DNA from: Oscillatoria sp. SIO1A7
Lineage (GTDB): Bacteria > Cyanobacteriota > Cyanobacteriia > Cyanobacteriales > Laspinemataceae
NCBI GenBank assembly: GCA_010672965.1
Contig: JAAHFN010000002.1
Span: 124,001-188,000 of the forward strand
Direction: 5' to 3'
DNA length: 64,000 nucleotides
The translations under genes were made by a program, and so were the position numbers. The notes beneath the pieces were generated by a model. The model saw only the letters and a list, made by a program, of their open reading frames with translations. It did not search any database and was not told where the DNA came from. Positions 1 to 11,000 of the stretch are shown here, in pieces (the stretch's first letter is position 1; each line of letters opens with the position of its first letter).

Positions 1-547
1 TATATATAGCGGTTTTTTCGATCGCATGAGTCTTTTTTCCCAAATACATTCGGGTGCTTATCGATTCGGTCTCCGTAGGATCCGGCAGTCACCCTGAGTT
101 TCAGATAACCCTGAAGATTGATATCTTTATTCTAGTATCAATTATACGAGCCATTTTCATAATTTCGGCCCGCAGCGATCGCCAATTTTCTCGCTTGCTC
201 GATTTTCGCTTCACTCCGGAGGGAGAGGGGCTTACCTCGGGGTATGTTTTTTATATTTGATGTTTTCTAGGCGGATCGACGGCGTAGGGGCGACAGCATT
301 CCATAGATAACTTATTGTTATAATAAAAAACCTTGGCACTGGAATGCTTCGCCCCAGAAAGCTATGAAACCCAGCGACAAAATCAAAAAAGAGGATTATA
401 AAAAACATACCCTTGAAAGAGGGAGAGGGGGAGTGTGGGGAGAGAGGGGACTGTCGGGAGAGAGGAGAACCTTCAGTAGTTTTTCCCAAACCTCCCACAC
501 CTCGTGGGCCGCCTCCCACACCTCCCGCGCTGCACTAGACTTTATTT
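1..547. other. Intergenic stretch with repeat fragments
   Basis: I see no convincing gene. Positions 287-355 hold the core of a family A element (GGGGCGACAGCAT paired with ATGCTTCGCCCC) without its terminal repeats. Positions 405-535 hold a GGGAGAGGGGGAG / CCTCCCACACCTC low-complexity block. It resembles, in the opposite orientation, the block at 13545-13650 and parts of the minisatellite at 47334-47645. Confidence 0.5.
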
Positions 548-3500
548 TTAACGGATATGACCCTGGCAGCGTTCGAGATAGCTGCGGGCAGCGCGATCGC
601 TCTCATTATATGAGAGGCATTCTTGAAATAAACGCGCCGCTTCTGGAAAAGAACCCCAATGATAGAACATGACGGCTCTCTCAAACTTCTCTTTCGTAGC
701 GATTTTGGCTTCCCGGAGTTCTGGAGTATCGGCGGAAAAAACTTCAAACAAACCAACTGCCTTGGCTTTTCCCTTAGCCTTGACTTGTTCGATAAATCGC
801 AAGTCGTATTCAAAGGAGTTATTTAAACGCCCCAAAGTTTGATGGGTGATTAACAGCGAAACCCCATAGGTTTTGGTTAGTCCTTCCACTCGGGAGGAGA
901 GATTCACCGCATCTCCGATCGCCGTCCCGTCCATTCTACCCGACCCACCGACCGTGCCTAACATTAACCTTCCCGCATGCAAGCCGATGCCGATGCGCAG
1001 GGATTTCAGATTCCTGGTTTGTCGAACTTGGTTATATTTTTTTAATTCTTGCAGCATGGCGATCGCTCCCTTAACTGCATCATCGGCGGAATTGGGAAAT
1101 AATGCCATAATAGCATCGCCTATATATTTATCGATAAAACCGCCATTCGCTTCAATTAACGGTTCCATATAACCGAGATACTCGTTAATAAAAGCAAAAT
1201 TTTCCGCCGGGGTCACCTGTTCGGAGATGGTAGTAAAGTCGCGAATATCCGAGAATAACACCGTCATTTCCCTTTCCACGCGATCGCCCAGTTCCACATC
1301 CACAATGCTCTTTTTCTCTAAAAGACTCAGAAACTGGCTGGGAACGAAACGCACGCAAGCATCATACAGTCGGGCATTTTCCAAAGATATTGCCGCTTGC
1401 GTCGCCAAGGTTCGCAACAGTGCTAAGCGCCTTTGGGTAAAAGCTCCCGTCGTCAAGTTATTTTCCAGATAGATAATGCCTTGGAGTTTGCCTCGATTGA
1501 TTAAAGGAGTGCAGGCAATAGACTGACACCGATACTGTTGGATATAAGCATCGTCAGTAAAGTTACCTTCATTGACGGCATCGTTCAACACTACGGTTTC
1601 GCGAGTGCGGGCGACATAATTGACAATTTTTGAAGATAGGTTGGGAAACTCCTGGAGAGCAAGCGACTGCAATACCGCCACTCCCTGGGAATCGGCTTCC
1701 TTAGTGGCTTCGACAAATAAACCCTCGCCGCGAGGCAAAATCAAAATTCCTCGTCCGGCTCCGGCATTTTCGACAATCATATCCATTAAGTTCGCCAGCA
1801 ATTTATCTAAAACAATCTCGCTGGAAATGGCATTAGTAGATTTTATCGTCGTGGCTAAATCAAAAATTTCAGTATCGGTAGAGTCTCTAGTCCTCAGAGT
1901 ATTGAAGGCTAGAGAAGAAGAATGCGTGGCAGTTGAGGATTCTCCAGAGAAGAGGCTATTCACTTCGTCAAGGCTCCGCCAACGCGATTCTCGCAATAAT
2001 TGCGCGTATTTTGTTTCTAATTGTTCGACTTTACGTTTTGCTCCCCAGATTTGATAACAATAACGCGCATTTTTTAGATAAATGTTTGCAAACTTTTCCT
2101 TACCTCTAGCCAACCAAAATTTAGCGGCCAGTTCGTTAGCCAAAGCTTCATTATGAATAAATTTATTTTCCCGGGCAGAGTCAATAGCGCGATCGTACAA
2201 ATCCATCGCTTCTAAATGTTCTCCAGAACCCCGTGCCATTTCTGCAGCGATTAACAGATACTTATGCAAAAAATTATCCGGCGAATTATCGGCCCAGATT
2301 TTCATGCGCTTTTGATTGCTTTCTAGCTGCTGCCAATATTGTTGTTTGGTTTCACCTGTCGCTTCTCGATAAAGATATGCCAGAACTAACGAATAATGAA
2401 AATTATGTTCCGAGCCTTGAAAATGCCCTAAAACAAAGTCAATATATTTGCCAGCTTCTAATATAGCAGCCAAGGCTAGATCGTAGTCCTCATATAAATA
2501 CAAAACCTGAGATTTAAAAATATTAAAAGTACAGAGCCAAGCGAAACTGTTATGGGCGCGGCAATCTTCCAGATATTGAGCTTCATTAAGATCCTCTTTC
2601 TCAAAATCTAACTTACCGCGAGTCATCCCCAACAGATTCAATAAAGCCAGTTGGAATCCCAAAGTACCATCGCTTGCCCACTGATTTTTAGTATTTTGCA
2701 AAAAATGCAAATACTTAGGCAGAAGTTCGAGAATTTCTTGAAGATTGACTCCTTGATAAAATAAGTAACGCAACTGATGTTCTAGGGCATATCCACAATG
2801 TCGCAACTCTCCCGACGCTAAGCCAGCATGATAGGAATCATCAAAAATATCTTTAGCGTATTTTATATGCTTGACCCAATGATTTAAATGACCTGCTAAG
2901 ATCAAACAAGCAGGACATTTTTGAATCTGACTGTTGAAGCGATCGCATAATTTTACAGCCAACTCACCAAACTTATAACCGGATTGATAATCCCCTAAAA
3001 CAGAACCCAGGATAATTCCGTAAGTAACGTAACCCTTTGCCGATTCAGAACTATTGCCATAAGTCAGAGACAGATTTGCCATCTTTACTACGATGACGGC
3101 GTATAATTCCTGATTGAAAAAGTAAGCTGGAGGATCTATGCTGACTAGCAAGTCTAAAATCATTCTTTGCTCGGGGCTGGCAATTTCTTGCTCGGACAAC
3201 AATGATTCAATATCGCGATTTTTTAAACTTTTCTGGGCTAGCTTTACTTCTATTTCAAAAGCATTTTTCAGATCTGTTTTAGGCAAATCTACCCCAAGCA
3301 AAGCCAGAGCTTTGCGTCCGCTTTCTATAGCCTCTGAGTATTTAGCCATCATCGTGTATTGAACGATAAGCATTTTATAAACTTCTGCCTTATCTAATGC
3401 AGAAAAAGCTTGGCTAAAGGTATAGTTTAGTAGCTCTTCTGAATCATCCAAATTACCGTTTAAATATTCAACTAAGCCTCGTTCTTTATATAAAGCAAAA

Positions 3501-5944
3501 GCCAAATCATACTGACTTGACCAAGGATCCTCTCTCAGACCCTCCATGCCGACAACTAAATATTCTCTAGCAGCAACATAAGCGGTAGCATCTGTAGCCT
3601 TTCTACCTGCTAGCAAATTTAAGTTGACTAACTCCAAAAGTTCTGACTCATCTGTTATCAGCGACCTACCCGCATTCAAGCGATCGACTATTTCAAAGAT
3701 TCTCTCATTTCGTTCTTGGGGAGAGAGTTTTTCCAGTAACAAGCGACCTATCCTTAAGTTAAATTCTTTTTTCTGGCGATCGCTTATCAAAGAATAAGCA
3801 GCTTGTTGAATGCGATCGTGTCCGAACTTGAAAAACTGAATCAGTAGGTTTTCGTCCGGTTCTGACAAGGCAAAAATTAAACCGCGATCTAGGGCAATCT
3901 TTAATAATTCAAAGGTTTCTTGGGGAGATTTTTGCGACTCCCAGGTCAGCAGCTTTAAGCTAAATTCTGCTCCACAACAAGCGGCTAGGGATAGGACTGC
4001 TTGGTTGGATTTTGGTAATTTTTGCAGCTTGCCAACCATCAACTCTACAACATTATCCGTGAATCCCGCTGTTTCCAGGGCTGCCGTATCCCATTGCCAG
4101 CTTCTCGCTTGCCGGTCGAATTGCAGCAATTGTTCGTCATGCAATGCCTGTAAAAATTCATTCACAAAAAAAGGATTGCCCTCGGTTTTTTGCCAAACTA
4201 ACCCTGCCAAATCGCCAACGCTTTCCCGATTCTGCTGGAGTGTATCGCCGATTAAATACGCAATTTGCTCTGTGGGTAAAGGTTGTAAAGTAATTTGGTC
4301 AATTGCCCTGTTGTTTTGCTGGAGTTTTTCTAGAGCGATCGCCAAAGGATGGCTGGCGGAAACTTCATTATCGCGATAAGCCCCTAATAGCAAGAGATGC
4401 TGGGTCTCATCTTCGTTCAACATCCTTTCCACCAGTTTCACCGTTGCCAAGTCTGCCCATTGCAAATCGTCGAGGAACAAAGTTAACGGATGCTCCTTAT
4501 TGCAAAAAACATTGATAAAGTTCGCGAAAACAAGGTTAAAGCGATTTTGCGCTTCAGTTGCTCCTAATACAGCAACGGGGGCTTGCTTGCCGATAATCAG
4601 CTCGACTTCGGGAATGACATCAATAATAACTTGTCCGTTATTATCCAACGCCTTCAATAATTTTTCCCGCCATACTTGTAACTGGGTCTCTGTTTCTGCC
4701 AGTAATTGCCCGACCAGTCCGCGAAAAGAGGCGACGATCGCCGAATAGGGAATATTGCGCTGAAATTGGTCGAATTTCCCGGAAATAAAATAGCCCCGAC
4801 GTGCGGTAATGGGTTTGTACAATTCTTGCACTAGGGAGGATTTGCCAATCCCGGAATAACCCGCCACCAGCATCAGTTCGACTTTCCCCGTCTCCGCGAC
4901 TCGTTCAAATGCCCCGAGTAATGTCGCAATTTCTTTTTCCCGCCCGTAGAGTTTTTGGGGAATTTGAAAGCGAGCGGAAATATCCCGTCGAGCCAGGGTA
5001 AAGGGCTCGATATTTCCCTTTTCCTCTAATTGTCGGCGACATTCTTCTAAATCTGCTTGCAAACCATCAGCACTTTGATAGCGCTCTTCCGCATTCTTCG
5101 CCATCAATTTCATCACAATATCTGAGAGCGCAGAGGGAATTTCTTTCCCATTCCCAATTCCCTCCTGAGCCGGTCGTTGGACCCAATTCCCAATTTTATC
5201 CCGAGCGGAGTCGAAGGGCCCCCATTCCTCATGCTCCATTCCCCATTCCCCTAATGCCGGAGGCATTTTCGCAATATGACAGTGAACTAATTCCAAAGGA
5301 TCGTCAGTTTCAAAAGGCAATTTTCCCGCGAGCATTTCATAGAACGTCGCTCCCAGCGAATAAAAATCCGTCCTATAATCTAAGCCTCGATTCATTCTGC
5401 CCGTTTGTTCCGGGGAAATATAAGCCAGAGTTCCTTCTAAAACATTGGGATTTTTTAGAGTGGGATTTTCTCTAGTCAGTTGGGTAGATATGCCAAAATC
5501 AATTATTTTTACTTCTTTGGTTTCGGGATTGAGAAGGATATTGGCGGGATTGATGTCTTTGTGAATAATGTTTTGAGCGTGAATTTGTCCCAAACTCTCG
5601 GTAATGGCGATCGCCAGCCATAAAAATTCTGACACCGAGAGTTCAAAAGAGCGCTCTTGCAACCATTGTTTCAGGGAAATTGCCGCGAAGTCTTCCAGGA
5701 CCATCGCCAAGCTTCTTTGCCATTCTCGAAGGCCATAGGCTTTGATGATGCCCGGGGATTCTAACTGGCTAGTAAGCTGATATTCTTGTTTGTAGCGTCG
5801 AATTTGCTCCGGTGTCGGATATTCTCTGCTGAGACATTTTATTATAACTGCTTGGCTATCGCTAACTCTCGAAGCGCGATACACTTGCGAGTTCTCGCTA
5901 TCGTGAATGGGAATTAAATTCTCGTATCCTGCAATAGCAATCAT
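548..5944 (-). CDS. Ser/Thr kinase - STAND-type ATPase - GAF - class III adenylate cyclase, 1798 aa
   Basis: Multidomain cytosolic signalling protein. An N-terminal Ser/Thr kinase (about residues 7-300) shows the lysine in VIIK (K36), a catalytic loop IIHKDINPAN (D130, HKD instead of HRD) and IIDFG (D149). An ATPase domain follows, with Walker A GYSGIGKSS (about 362-370) and FLDDLQWAD, then a long helical region, a GAF domain (about 1330-1490) and a class III cyclase (from about 1554). The cyclase has both metal aspartates (VLFSDIRDF, YIGDAIM), the lysine of FIDKYIGD and a threonine in MDGTAIG. That K/T pair is the one reported for the Anabaena CyaB1 adenylate cyclase, so cAMP is the likely product. 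Residues 231-267 are an unusual insert in the kinase C-lobe built from GGGAATTGG-like repeat DNA. The ATG at 5944 is in a normal context. No operon partner is visible. Confidence 0.93.
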   Translation of the reverse strand: MIAIAGYENLIPIHDSENSQVYRASRVSDSQAVIIKCLSREYPTPEQIRRYKQEYQLTSQLESPGIIKAYGLREWQRSLAMVLEDFAAISLKQWLQERSFELSVSEFLWLAIAITESLGQIHAQNIIHKDINPANILLNPETKEVKIIDFGISTQLTRENPTLKNPNVLEGTLAYISPEQTGRMNRGLDYRTDFYSLGATFYEMLAGKLPFETDDPLELVHCHIAKMPPALGEWGMEHEEWGPFDSARDKIGNWVQRPAQEGIGNGKEIPSALSDIVMKLMAKNAEERYQSADGLQADLEECRRQLEEKGNIEPFTLARRDISARFQIPQKLYGREKEIATLLGAFERVAETGKVELMLVAGYSGIGKSSLVQELYKPITARRGYFISGKFDQFQRNIPYSAIVASFRGLVGQLLAETETQLQVWREKLLKALDNNGQVIIDVIPEVELIIGKQAPVAVLGATEAQNRFNLVFANFINVFCNKEHPLTLFLDDLQWADLATVKLVERMLNEDETQHLLLLGAYRDNEVSASHPLAIALEKLQQNNRAIDQITLQPLPTEQIAYLIGDTLQQNRESVGDLAGLVWQKTEGNPFFVNEFLQALHDEQLLQFDRQARSWQWDTAALETAGFTDNVVELMVGKLQKLPKSNQAVLSLAACCGAEFSLKLLTWESQKSPQETFELLKIALDRGLIFALSEPDENLLIQFFKFGHDRIQQAAYSLISDRQKKEFNLRIGRLLLEKLSPQERNERIFEIVDRLNAGRSLITDESELLELVNLNLLAGRKATDATAYVAAREYLVVGMEGLREDPWSSQYDLAFALYKERGLVEYLNGNLDDSEELLNYTFSQAFSALDKAEVYKMLIVQYTMMAKYSEAIESGRKALALLGVDLPKTDLKNAFEIEVKLAQKSLKNRDIESLLSEQEIASPEQRMILDLLVSIDPPAYFFNQELYAVIVVKMANLSLTYGNSSESAKGYVTYGIILGSVLGDYQSGYKFGELAVKLCDRFNSQIQKCPACLILAGHLNHWVKHIKYAKDIFDDSYHAGLASGELRHCGYALEHQLRYLFYQGVNLQEILELLPKYLHFLQNTKNQWASDGTLGFQLALLNLLGMTRGKLDFEKEDLNEAQYLEDCRAHNSFAWLCTFNIFKSQVLYLYEDYDLALAAILEAGKYIDFVLGHFQGSEHNFHYSLVLAYLYREATGETKQQYWQQLESNQKRMKIWADNSPDNFLHKYLLIAAEMARGSGEHLEAMDLYDRAIDSARENKFIHNEALANELAAKFWLARGKEKFANIYLKNARYCYQIWGAKRKVEQLETKYAQLLRESRWRSLDEVNSLFSGESSTATHSSSLAFNTLRTRDSTDTEIFDLATTIKSTNAISSEIVLDKLLANLMDMIVENAGAGRGILILPRGEGLFVEATKEADSQGVAVLQSLALQEFPNLSSKIVNYVARTRETVVLNDAVNEGNFTDDAYIQQYRCQSIACTPLINRGKLQGIIYLENNLTTGAFTQRRLALLRTLATQAAISLENARLYDACVRFVPSQFLSLLEKKSIVDVELGDRVEREMTVLFSDIRDFTTISEQVTPAENFAFINEYLGYMEPLIEANGGFIDKYIGDAIMALFPNSADDAVKGAIAMLQELKKYNQVRQTRNLKSLRIGIGLHAGRLMLGTVGGSGRMDGTAIGDAVNLSSRVEGLTKTYGVSLLITHQTLGRLNNSFEYDLRFIEQVKAKGKAKAVGLFEVFSADTPELREAKIATKEKFERAVMFYHWGSFPEAARLFQECLSYNESDRAARSYLERCQGHIR

Positions 5945-7100
5945 AATAATATTCTCAATATATATTTTTGTTTATATGCTTAATATAAACAAAATATTTT
6001 GATAACTTCTAAGCATTATCTAATTACAGGACCTACGCAAAGACTCTGTATGTAGGGTGCCGCACCGCATACCAAGCGCTAAATATACTGTTAGATCTGG
6101 CAAGAAAGCGCAAGTCCTAAATTATTCAAATTAACTTCGCTTGGGCTTTCCCAATTTAGAGGACGCCGGCAACTCCAATCCTAACATTCTTTACTCATTT
6201 TTCAGCTTCTCTAATATATGGAGCGTCGTAACATCTCGCTCCCCGTCGAAATACTGGTCAATAATACGGACAAACAGGGAAGGCTCATTTGCTAAACAAA
6301 AGAGTTAAGCATCGCCCTACATCTCTTGCTTTGCCTAAGTTGCAGCATCTTACTCTTGCTCCCATCGTCCCCCTATTGCTCCCTCGTTGCTCTTTTGACT
6401 CTTAAAGCCCCCTTGCGAGTCTCGGATTATCGGTTGTCAACCCAATTATTCTCTGTTAACAAGCGACTACCCGCTACTTCTAGCCGTTGCTCTTTCTTTG
6501 CTCTATTATCTCATGAGGAAGTTTATTGCAGCCAAAGGTCCCGTCAACATTCCAGGCAAATCCTTAAGCAATGTGCGGACTTCTGTGAAATATTTTTCAA
6601 GGGCTAGTCGCTTTTCCCCCGACCTAAGCAAGTGACCGTATTTTTTCCTGCTATCTAAGAGTTAATCTAAAATTAGATCGATAGGCCGATCTTCTATCAT
6701 TTGCTCTGATGCCAGAACCCCGGTTTTTCCAACAATACCAACGCCTATTTCCCAGTCGTTAATAACCTGTAGGGGCGACAGCATTCCCGAGACAATGCTC
6801 TCTTCGCAAAAATCTATTGTGTTGGAATGCGCGGGCCCTGGGATGCTTCGCCTTATAGCAACGGAGTTGTCTCGGTGATGCATGGTGGGTCTCGGCGTTG
6901 CATCCCATTAAGGAGGTTACCGTTTAAGGCTGAGATAGTCCAGGGGATGCTGTCGCCCCTACATCCCCTACCAGGAAGTTTTTCAGATCGGCGTTAGTAT
7001 TGTCCAAAAAAATGTATTTCTGGCCTTTTTGGCGAGGGTATTGTCCAAAAAGCCGGGGTTTTCATCTTGGTAAAAACCGGGTTTCTCATGGGAGCATTTC
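5945..7100. other. Long gene-free stretch with degenerate palindromic repeats
   Basis: No ORF here looks like a protein. The DNA holds a family B element at 6028-6118 and two degenerate family A cores (about 6770-6853 and 6886-6965). The stretch 6120-6660 shows nothing I recognise. The 5' part (5945-6020) is AT-rich and may carry the promoter of the kinase/cyclase gene. Confidence 0.45.
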
Positions 7101-7329
7101 TAGCGTTTCTCAAATTAGTGTAATGAACGAAAACTTAGGGGCGACAGCATCAGAGCAACCATCTGGGCTGTATAACGGTTCCGTACTCTCTTTGCTTCGC
7201 CCGCTTCGCCGCAGAAACCTCACATCAACTTGAGAATATAAATTTTGTACGGAGACCCCCGCGATTCTCCTACGGAAAGGCAAGCTTCTTAGGCAATGTC
7301 AAAAAAATAACAAATATTTGCAAAAAGGT

Positions 7330-7357
7330 TTGACAATCTAAAAAATAGTGCTATAGT
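7330..7357 (+). promoter_or_regulatory. Sigma-70-type promoter of the 75-aa gene
   Basis: TTGACA at 7330-7335 and TATAGT at 7352-7357 are 16 nt apart, 65 nt upstream of the start codon at 7423. This is one of the best -35/-10 matches in the window. Confidence 0.65.
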
Positions 7358-7422
7358 AAGGATAAGACAGAAAAAAGGGAGCTAAATGCTCCCCCCATTC
7401 ACCAACAAAAGTTGTATAAGTT

Positions 7423-7650
7423 ATGAATACCTTTCCTTCGACGTTGGACAACCTGATAATCAACAGTGACAGCAGTCCCGAAGGCCGCCGCCGCCTGACC
7501 CGTGAGGAAATCTTAGTGTTTGGCTGGCTCGCCCGTACCTTAAAAGGGCGCACCTACAGCAATATGGCGACTGACTGCAAGTTAACTATCGAACAATGTA
7601 TCAAGGCGGTCCAAGGACTCCTCGCTTTAGGTCTCCTGCGCGTCGGCTAA
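7423..7650 (+). CDS. Small conserved-looking protein with HTH-like fold, function unknown
   Basis: A 75-aa soluble protein that I do not recognise by name. The segment LTREEILVFGWLARTL followed by SNMATDCKLTIEQC resembles the pattern of a LuxR or sigma-4 helix-turn-helix (LT..E..VL..LA then an A....T...V helix pair), so a small DNA-binding or partner-binding role is possible but is inference. The gene is compact: a clear promoter lies 65 nt upstream and an intrinsic terminator 47 nt downstream. It is therefore a monocistronic transcript and likely a real gene despite its size. No membrane segment or signal peptide is present. Confidence 0.7.
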   Translation: MNTFPSTLDNLIINSDSSPEGRRRLTREEILVFGWLARTLKGRTYSNMATDCKLTIEQCIKAVQGLLALGLLRVG

Positions 7651-7696
7651 GCACTGACCTGTAAGCCATCCGGGCTCCCCGAGGAGTCCCTTGCAT

Positions 7697-7725
7697 CCGG
7701 GCTACCCGAGGAGTCCGGTTTTTTT
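7697..7725 (+). terminator. Intrinsic terminator of the 75-aa gene
   Basis: The stem CCGGGCT / AGTCCGG (7697-7703 with 7712-7718, one G-U pair) is followed directly by a run of seven T. An imperfect copy of the hairpin sequence sits just upstream at 7668-7690, so the terminator region is locally duplicated. Confidence 0.7.
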
Positions 7726-8018
7726 GCGCGCCACACTATTATACCAATAAGCGGTCAGCAGTCAGCAGTCAGCTAAAGTCCTGCCATACGCAACAGAGAG
7801 AGATTTGTGACTGTCCTAACCTTAATCGGTAGTGCTATATATACCAGTAAGCTCTCAGGCGATCGCCGACTTGCGCGGTTTTAAGCAGTGGCAAATTCAG
7901 TCAGAGGCCGTTTAATAGGATGTAGCGTGTAGGGTGTAGGGGGTGTAGGGTGTAGGGAGTTTTCAAGGTTGAGAGTTGAATTGCAAATTTTCAACTTTAA
8001 ATTCAAAATTTAAACTCC

Positions 8019-8050
8019 AATGCCCAATGCCCAATGCCCAATGCCCAATT
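8019..8050. repeat. Heptanucleotide tandem array (CCCAATG)
   Basis: Four to five head-to-tail copies of CCCAATG lie directly against the 5' end of the oxoprolinase gene. They create an extra in-frame ATG at 8034. A separate TAGGGTG-type array lies just upstream at about 7925-7957. Confidence 0.85.
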
Positions 8051-8054
8051 TCTT

Positions 8055-11000
8055 ATGCCTAATTCCCAATTTTCCAAAAAATGGCAATTTTTCATAGACC
8101 GAGGCGGGACGTTTACCGATGTGGTGGCGATCGCTCCCGATGGCAGAGCAATTATTCACAAGCTGCTCTCGGAAAATCCCGATCGCTATAGCGATGCTGC
8201 AGTCCAGGGAATTCGCGATATCCTGGGCATCCCTGCCGAGGAGCCGATTCCTTCCGAGCAAATCGAAACTGTCAAAATGGGGACTACGGTAGCGACCAAC
8301 GCCCTGTTAGAAAGAAAAGGCGATAGCCTGGTTTTAGCAATTACCCAAGGTTTCCGAGATGCCCTGCGTATCGGCTACCAAAATCGGCCGGATATTTTTG
8401 CGCGCCAGATTGTTTTGCCAGAAATGCTCTACGAGCGGACGATAGAAGTGGAGCAACGCTACAACGCTCGGGGAGAAGAAGTAATCCCCTTTGGCGAAGA
8501 GCAAAAAAAACGCTTAATCGCCGCGCTCCAAGAAAGCTACGCTGCCGGGGTTAGAAGTTGCGCGATTGTTTTAATGCATAGCTATCGAAAGGGCGATCGC
8601 GAAAAAGAAATTGCCCAAATAGCCCGGGAAATTGGCTTCAGCCAAGTCTCGGTTTCCCACGAACTCAGCCCCTTAATGAAACTGGTGCGCCGAGGAGATA
8701 CCGCCGTAGTCGATGCCTATCTTTCCCCAATTTTGCGCCGCTACGTTTCGCAAGTTGCCAGTCAGCTCGGGAACGTCTCCTTATTATTTATGCAATCCAA
8801 CGGCGGCTTGGCAGATGCCCAACAATTTCAAGGCAAAGATAGCATCTTATCCGGTCCGGCGGGAGGCATCGTCGGTGCCGTCCAAGCGAGCCGCGCCGCT
8901 GGCTTTGAAAAAATTATTACTTTTGACATGGGCGGCACTTCTACCGATGTCGCCCATTACGACGGCGAATACGAGCGGCAATTGGAAACGGAAATTGCTG
9001 GAGCTAGGCTGCAGACGCCGATGATGGCCATTCACACCGTTGCCGCTGGGGGCTCCTCCCTGGTGGAATTTGATGGGGCGCGCTATCGCGTCGGGCCGGA
9101 GTCCGCCGGAGCCAATCCCGGACCGGCTTGCTACCGCCGGGGCGGCCCGCTAGCAGTCACCGATTGCAACCTTATATTAGGCAAAATTCAGCCGCGATTT
9201 TTTCCTAAAGTATTCGGCGCTAATGGCGACTTGCCTCTAGATGCAGAAATCGCGAGGCAAAAGTTTGGGGAATTAGCGGCGGAAATAGAACGCTGCACCG
9301 GAGACAAGCTAGCTCCAGAAGAAGTTGCCGCCGGATTTGTCGCGATCGCCGTCGATAACATGGCCAACGCCATCAAAAAAATCTCCCTTCAGCGCGGTTA
9401 CGACGTTTCCGAATATACTCTCTGCTGCTTTGGCGGCGCTGGCGGCCAGCACGCTTGCCTGATTGCCGACGCTCTGGGCATCAAGCAAATCTTCATCCAT
9501 CCTTATGCCGGAGTTTTGTCCGCCTATGGCATCGGCTTAGCGGATGTTAGAACTATTCGCCAGCGAACTGTGGAAGCAGAACTAAGCGATAGTTTAATTC
9601 CCTCTTTGCAAGAACTCTTAGCAGAATTAGAAATAGAAGCGAAAAAAGAACTAACTCCGACGGGTCGAGAAGAAGTCGAGCGAAAAGTGCAGCTCAAATA
9701 TCGGGGAACCGATTCCACTATGATGGTGAAGTTTGCCGAGCGCGCGGGGGCGATGAAAGCGGAGTTTGAAGCGGAACGCCGCCAGCGCTATGGCTTCGTC
9801 CAAACAGAAAAGGCGCTAATTGTCGAAGCGGTTTCCGTGGAAGTTATCCAAAAAATGGATGTGCCAGAAGAAGCTCTGGCAGTGCGGCGTTCTGCGGAAT
9901 CTCCCGCTCCGGTTGCTACAGTGAAAATGTACGCCGGCGATCGCTGGCAGGATACGCCAGTCTTTCAGCGCTCGGACTTGCAGCCCGGAGACTGCATCCA
10001 AGGAGCGGCGCTAATTGTCGAGGCTACGGGCACTAATGTAATAGAACCGGGCTGGCAAGCAGAACTGAGCGATCGCAATTGTTTGATTTTGTCCGCTATT
10101 GCCGCCAAAAATAACAATAATTCGCAGAATGCTTTGTCTTTGGGATGGCAAAATAATGCCCAAAAAGCAGATCCGGTGATGCTGGAAATATTTAATAACC
10201 TATTTCGGTTTATCGCCGAAGAAATGGGCATTACCCTGCAAAACACCGCTTCCTCGGTCAATATCAAAGAGCGCCTCGATTTTTCCTGCGCTATTTTCGA
10301 TGGCCAAGGCCAGCTCGTCGCCAATGCTCCTCATATGCCCGTCCACTTGGGTTCTATGAGCGAAAGCGTTGGCGCTTTAATTGCGGCGCGGGGCGATCGC
10401 CTCCAACCGGGCGATCTCTATATTTCCAATAATCCTTATAACGGCGGCACTCATCTGCCAGACGTTACTGCGATCGCGCCGGTTTTCTCAGAATCCGATA
10501 ACAGGCTTAACTCTAGCTCGCCGCTATTTTATGTCGCCTCCCGGGGACACCATGCAGATATTGGCGGCATTACCCCCGGTTCCATGCCTCCTAATAGCAA
10601 AACCGTAGAAGAAGAAGGGGTTTTACTCGATAATTTCCAATTAGTCGGTCGCCTGACGCCTATAGGCGTAAGCCCCGCCTCCCAGGCGGCTGGCGCGGCT
10701 ACACAAACAAAGCCCGGAGGGCTGCCCTATTACAAAAGTGAAACGCCCCTAGAAGATTCCGACGTATCCAGCCGCCTGACGCCTAAAGGCGCGGCTACAC
10801 AAACAAAGCCCGGAGGGCTGCCCTATTATAAAGGTGAAACGCCCCTAGAAGATTCGGCAACTTTCCGAGAAAAGGAGCTATTGGAATTGCTGACTGGTGG
10901 GAGTTATCCTTCTCGCAATACCGCCCAGAATATTGCCGACTTGCAAGCCCAGATAGCCGCTAATGAAAAAGGAGCCCGATCGCTGCGCCAGATGGTAGAG

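Noticed and set aside
6326-6607. 93-aa plus-strand frame
   Set aside because: Low-information Ser/Leu/Cys-rich translation, no ribosome site and no neighbours.
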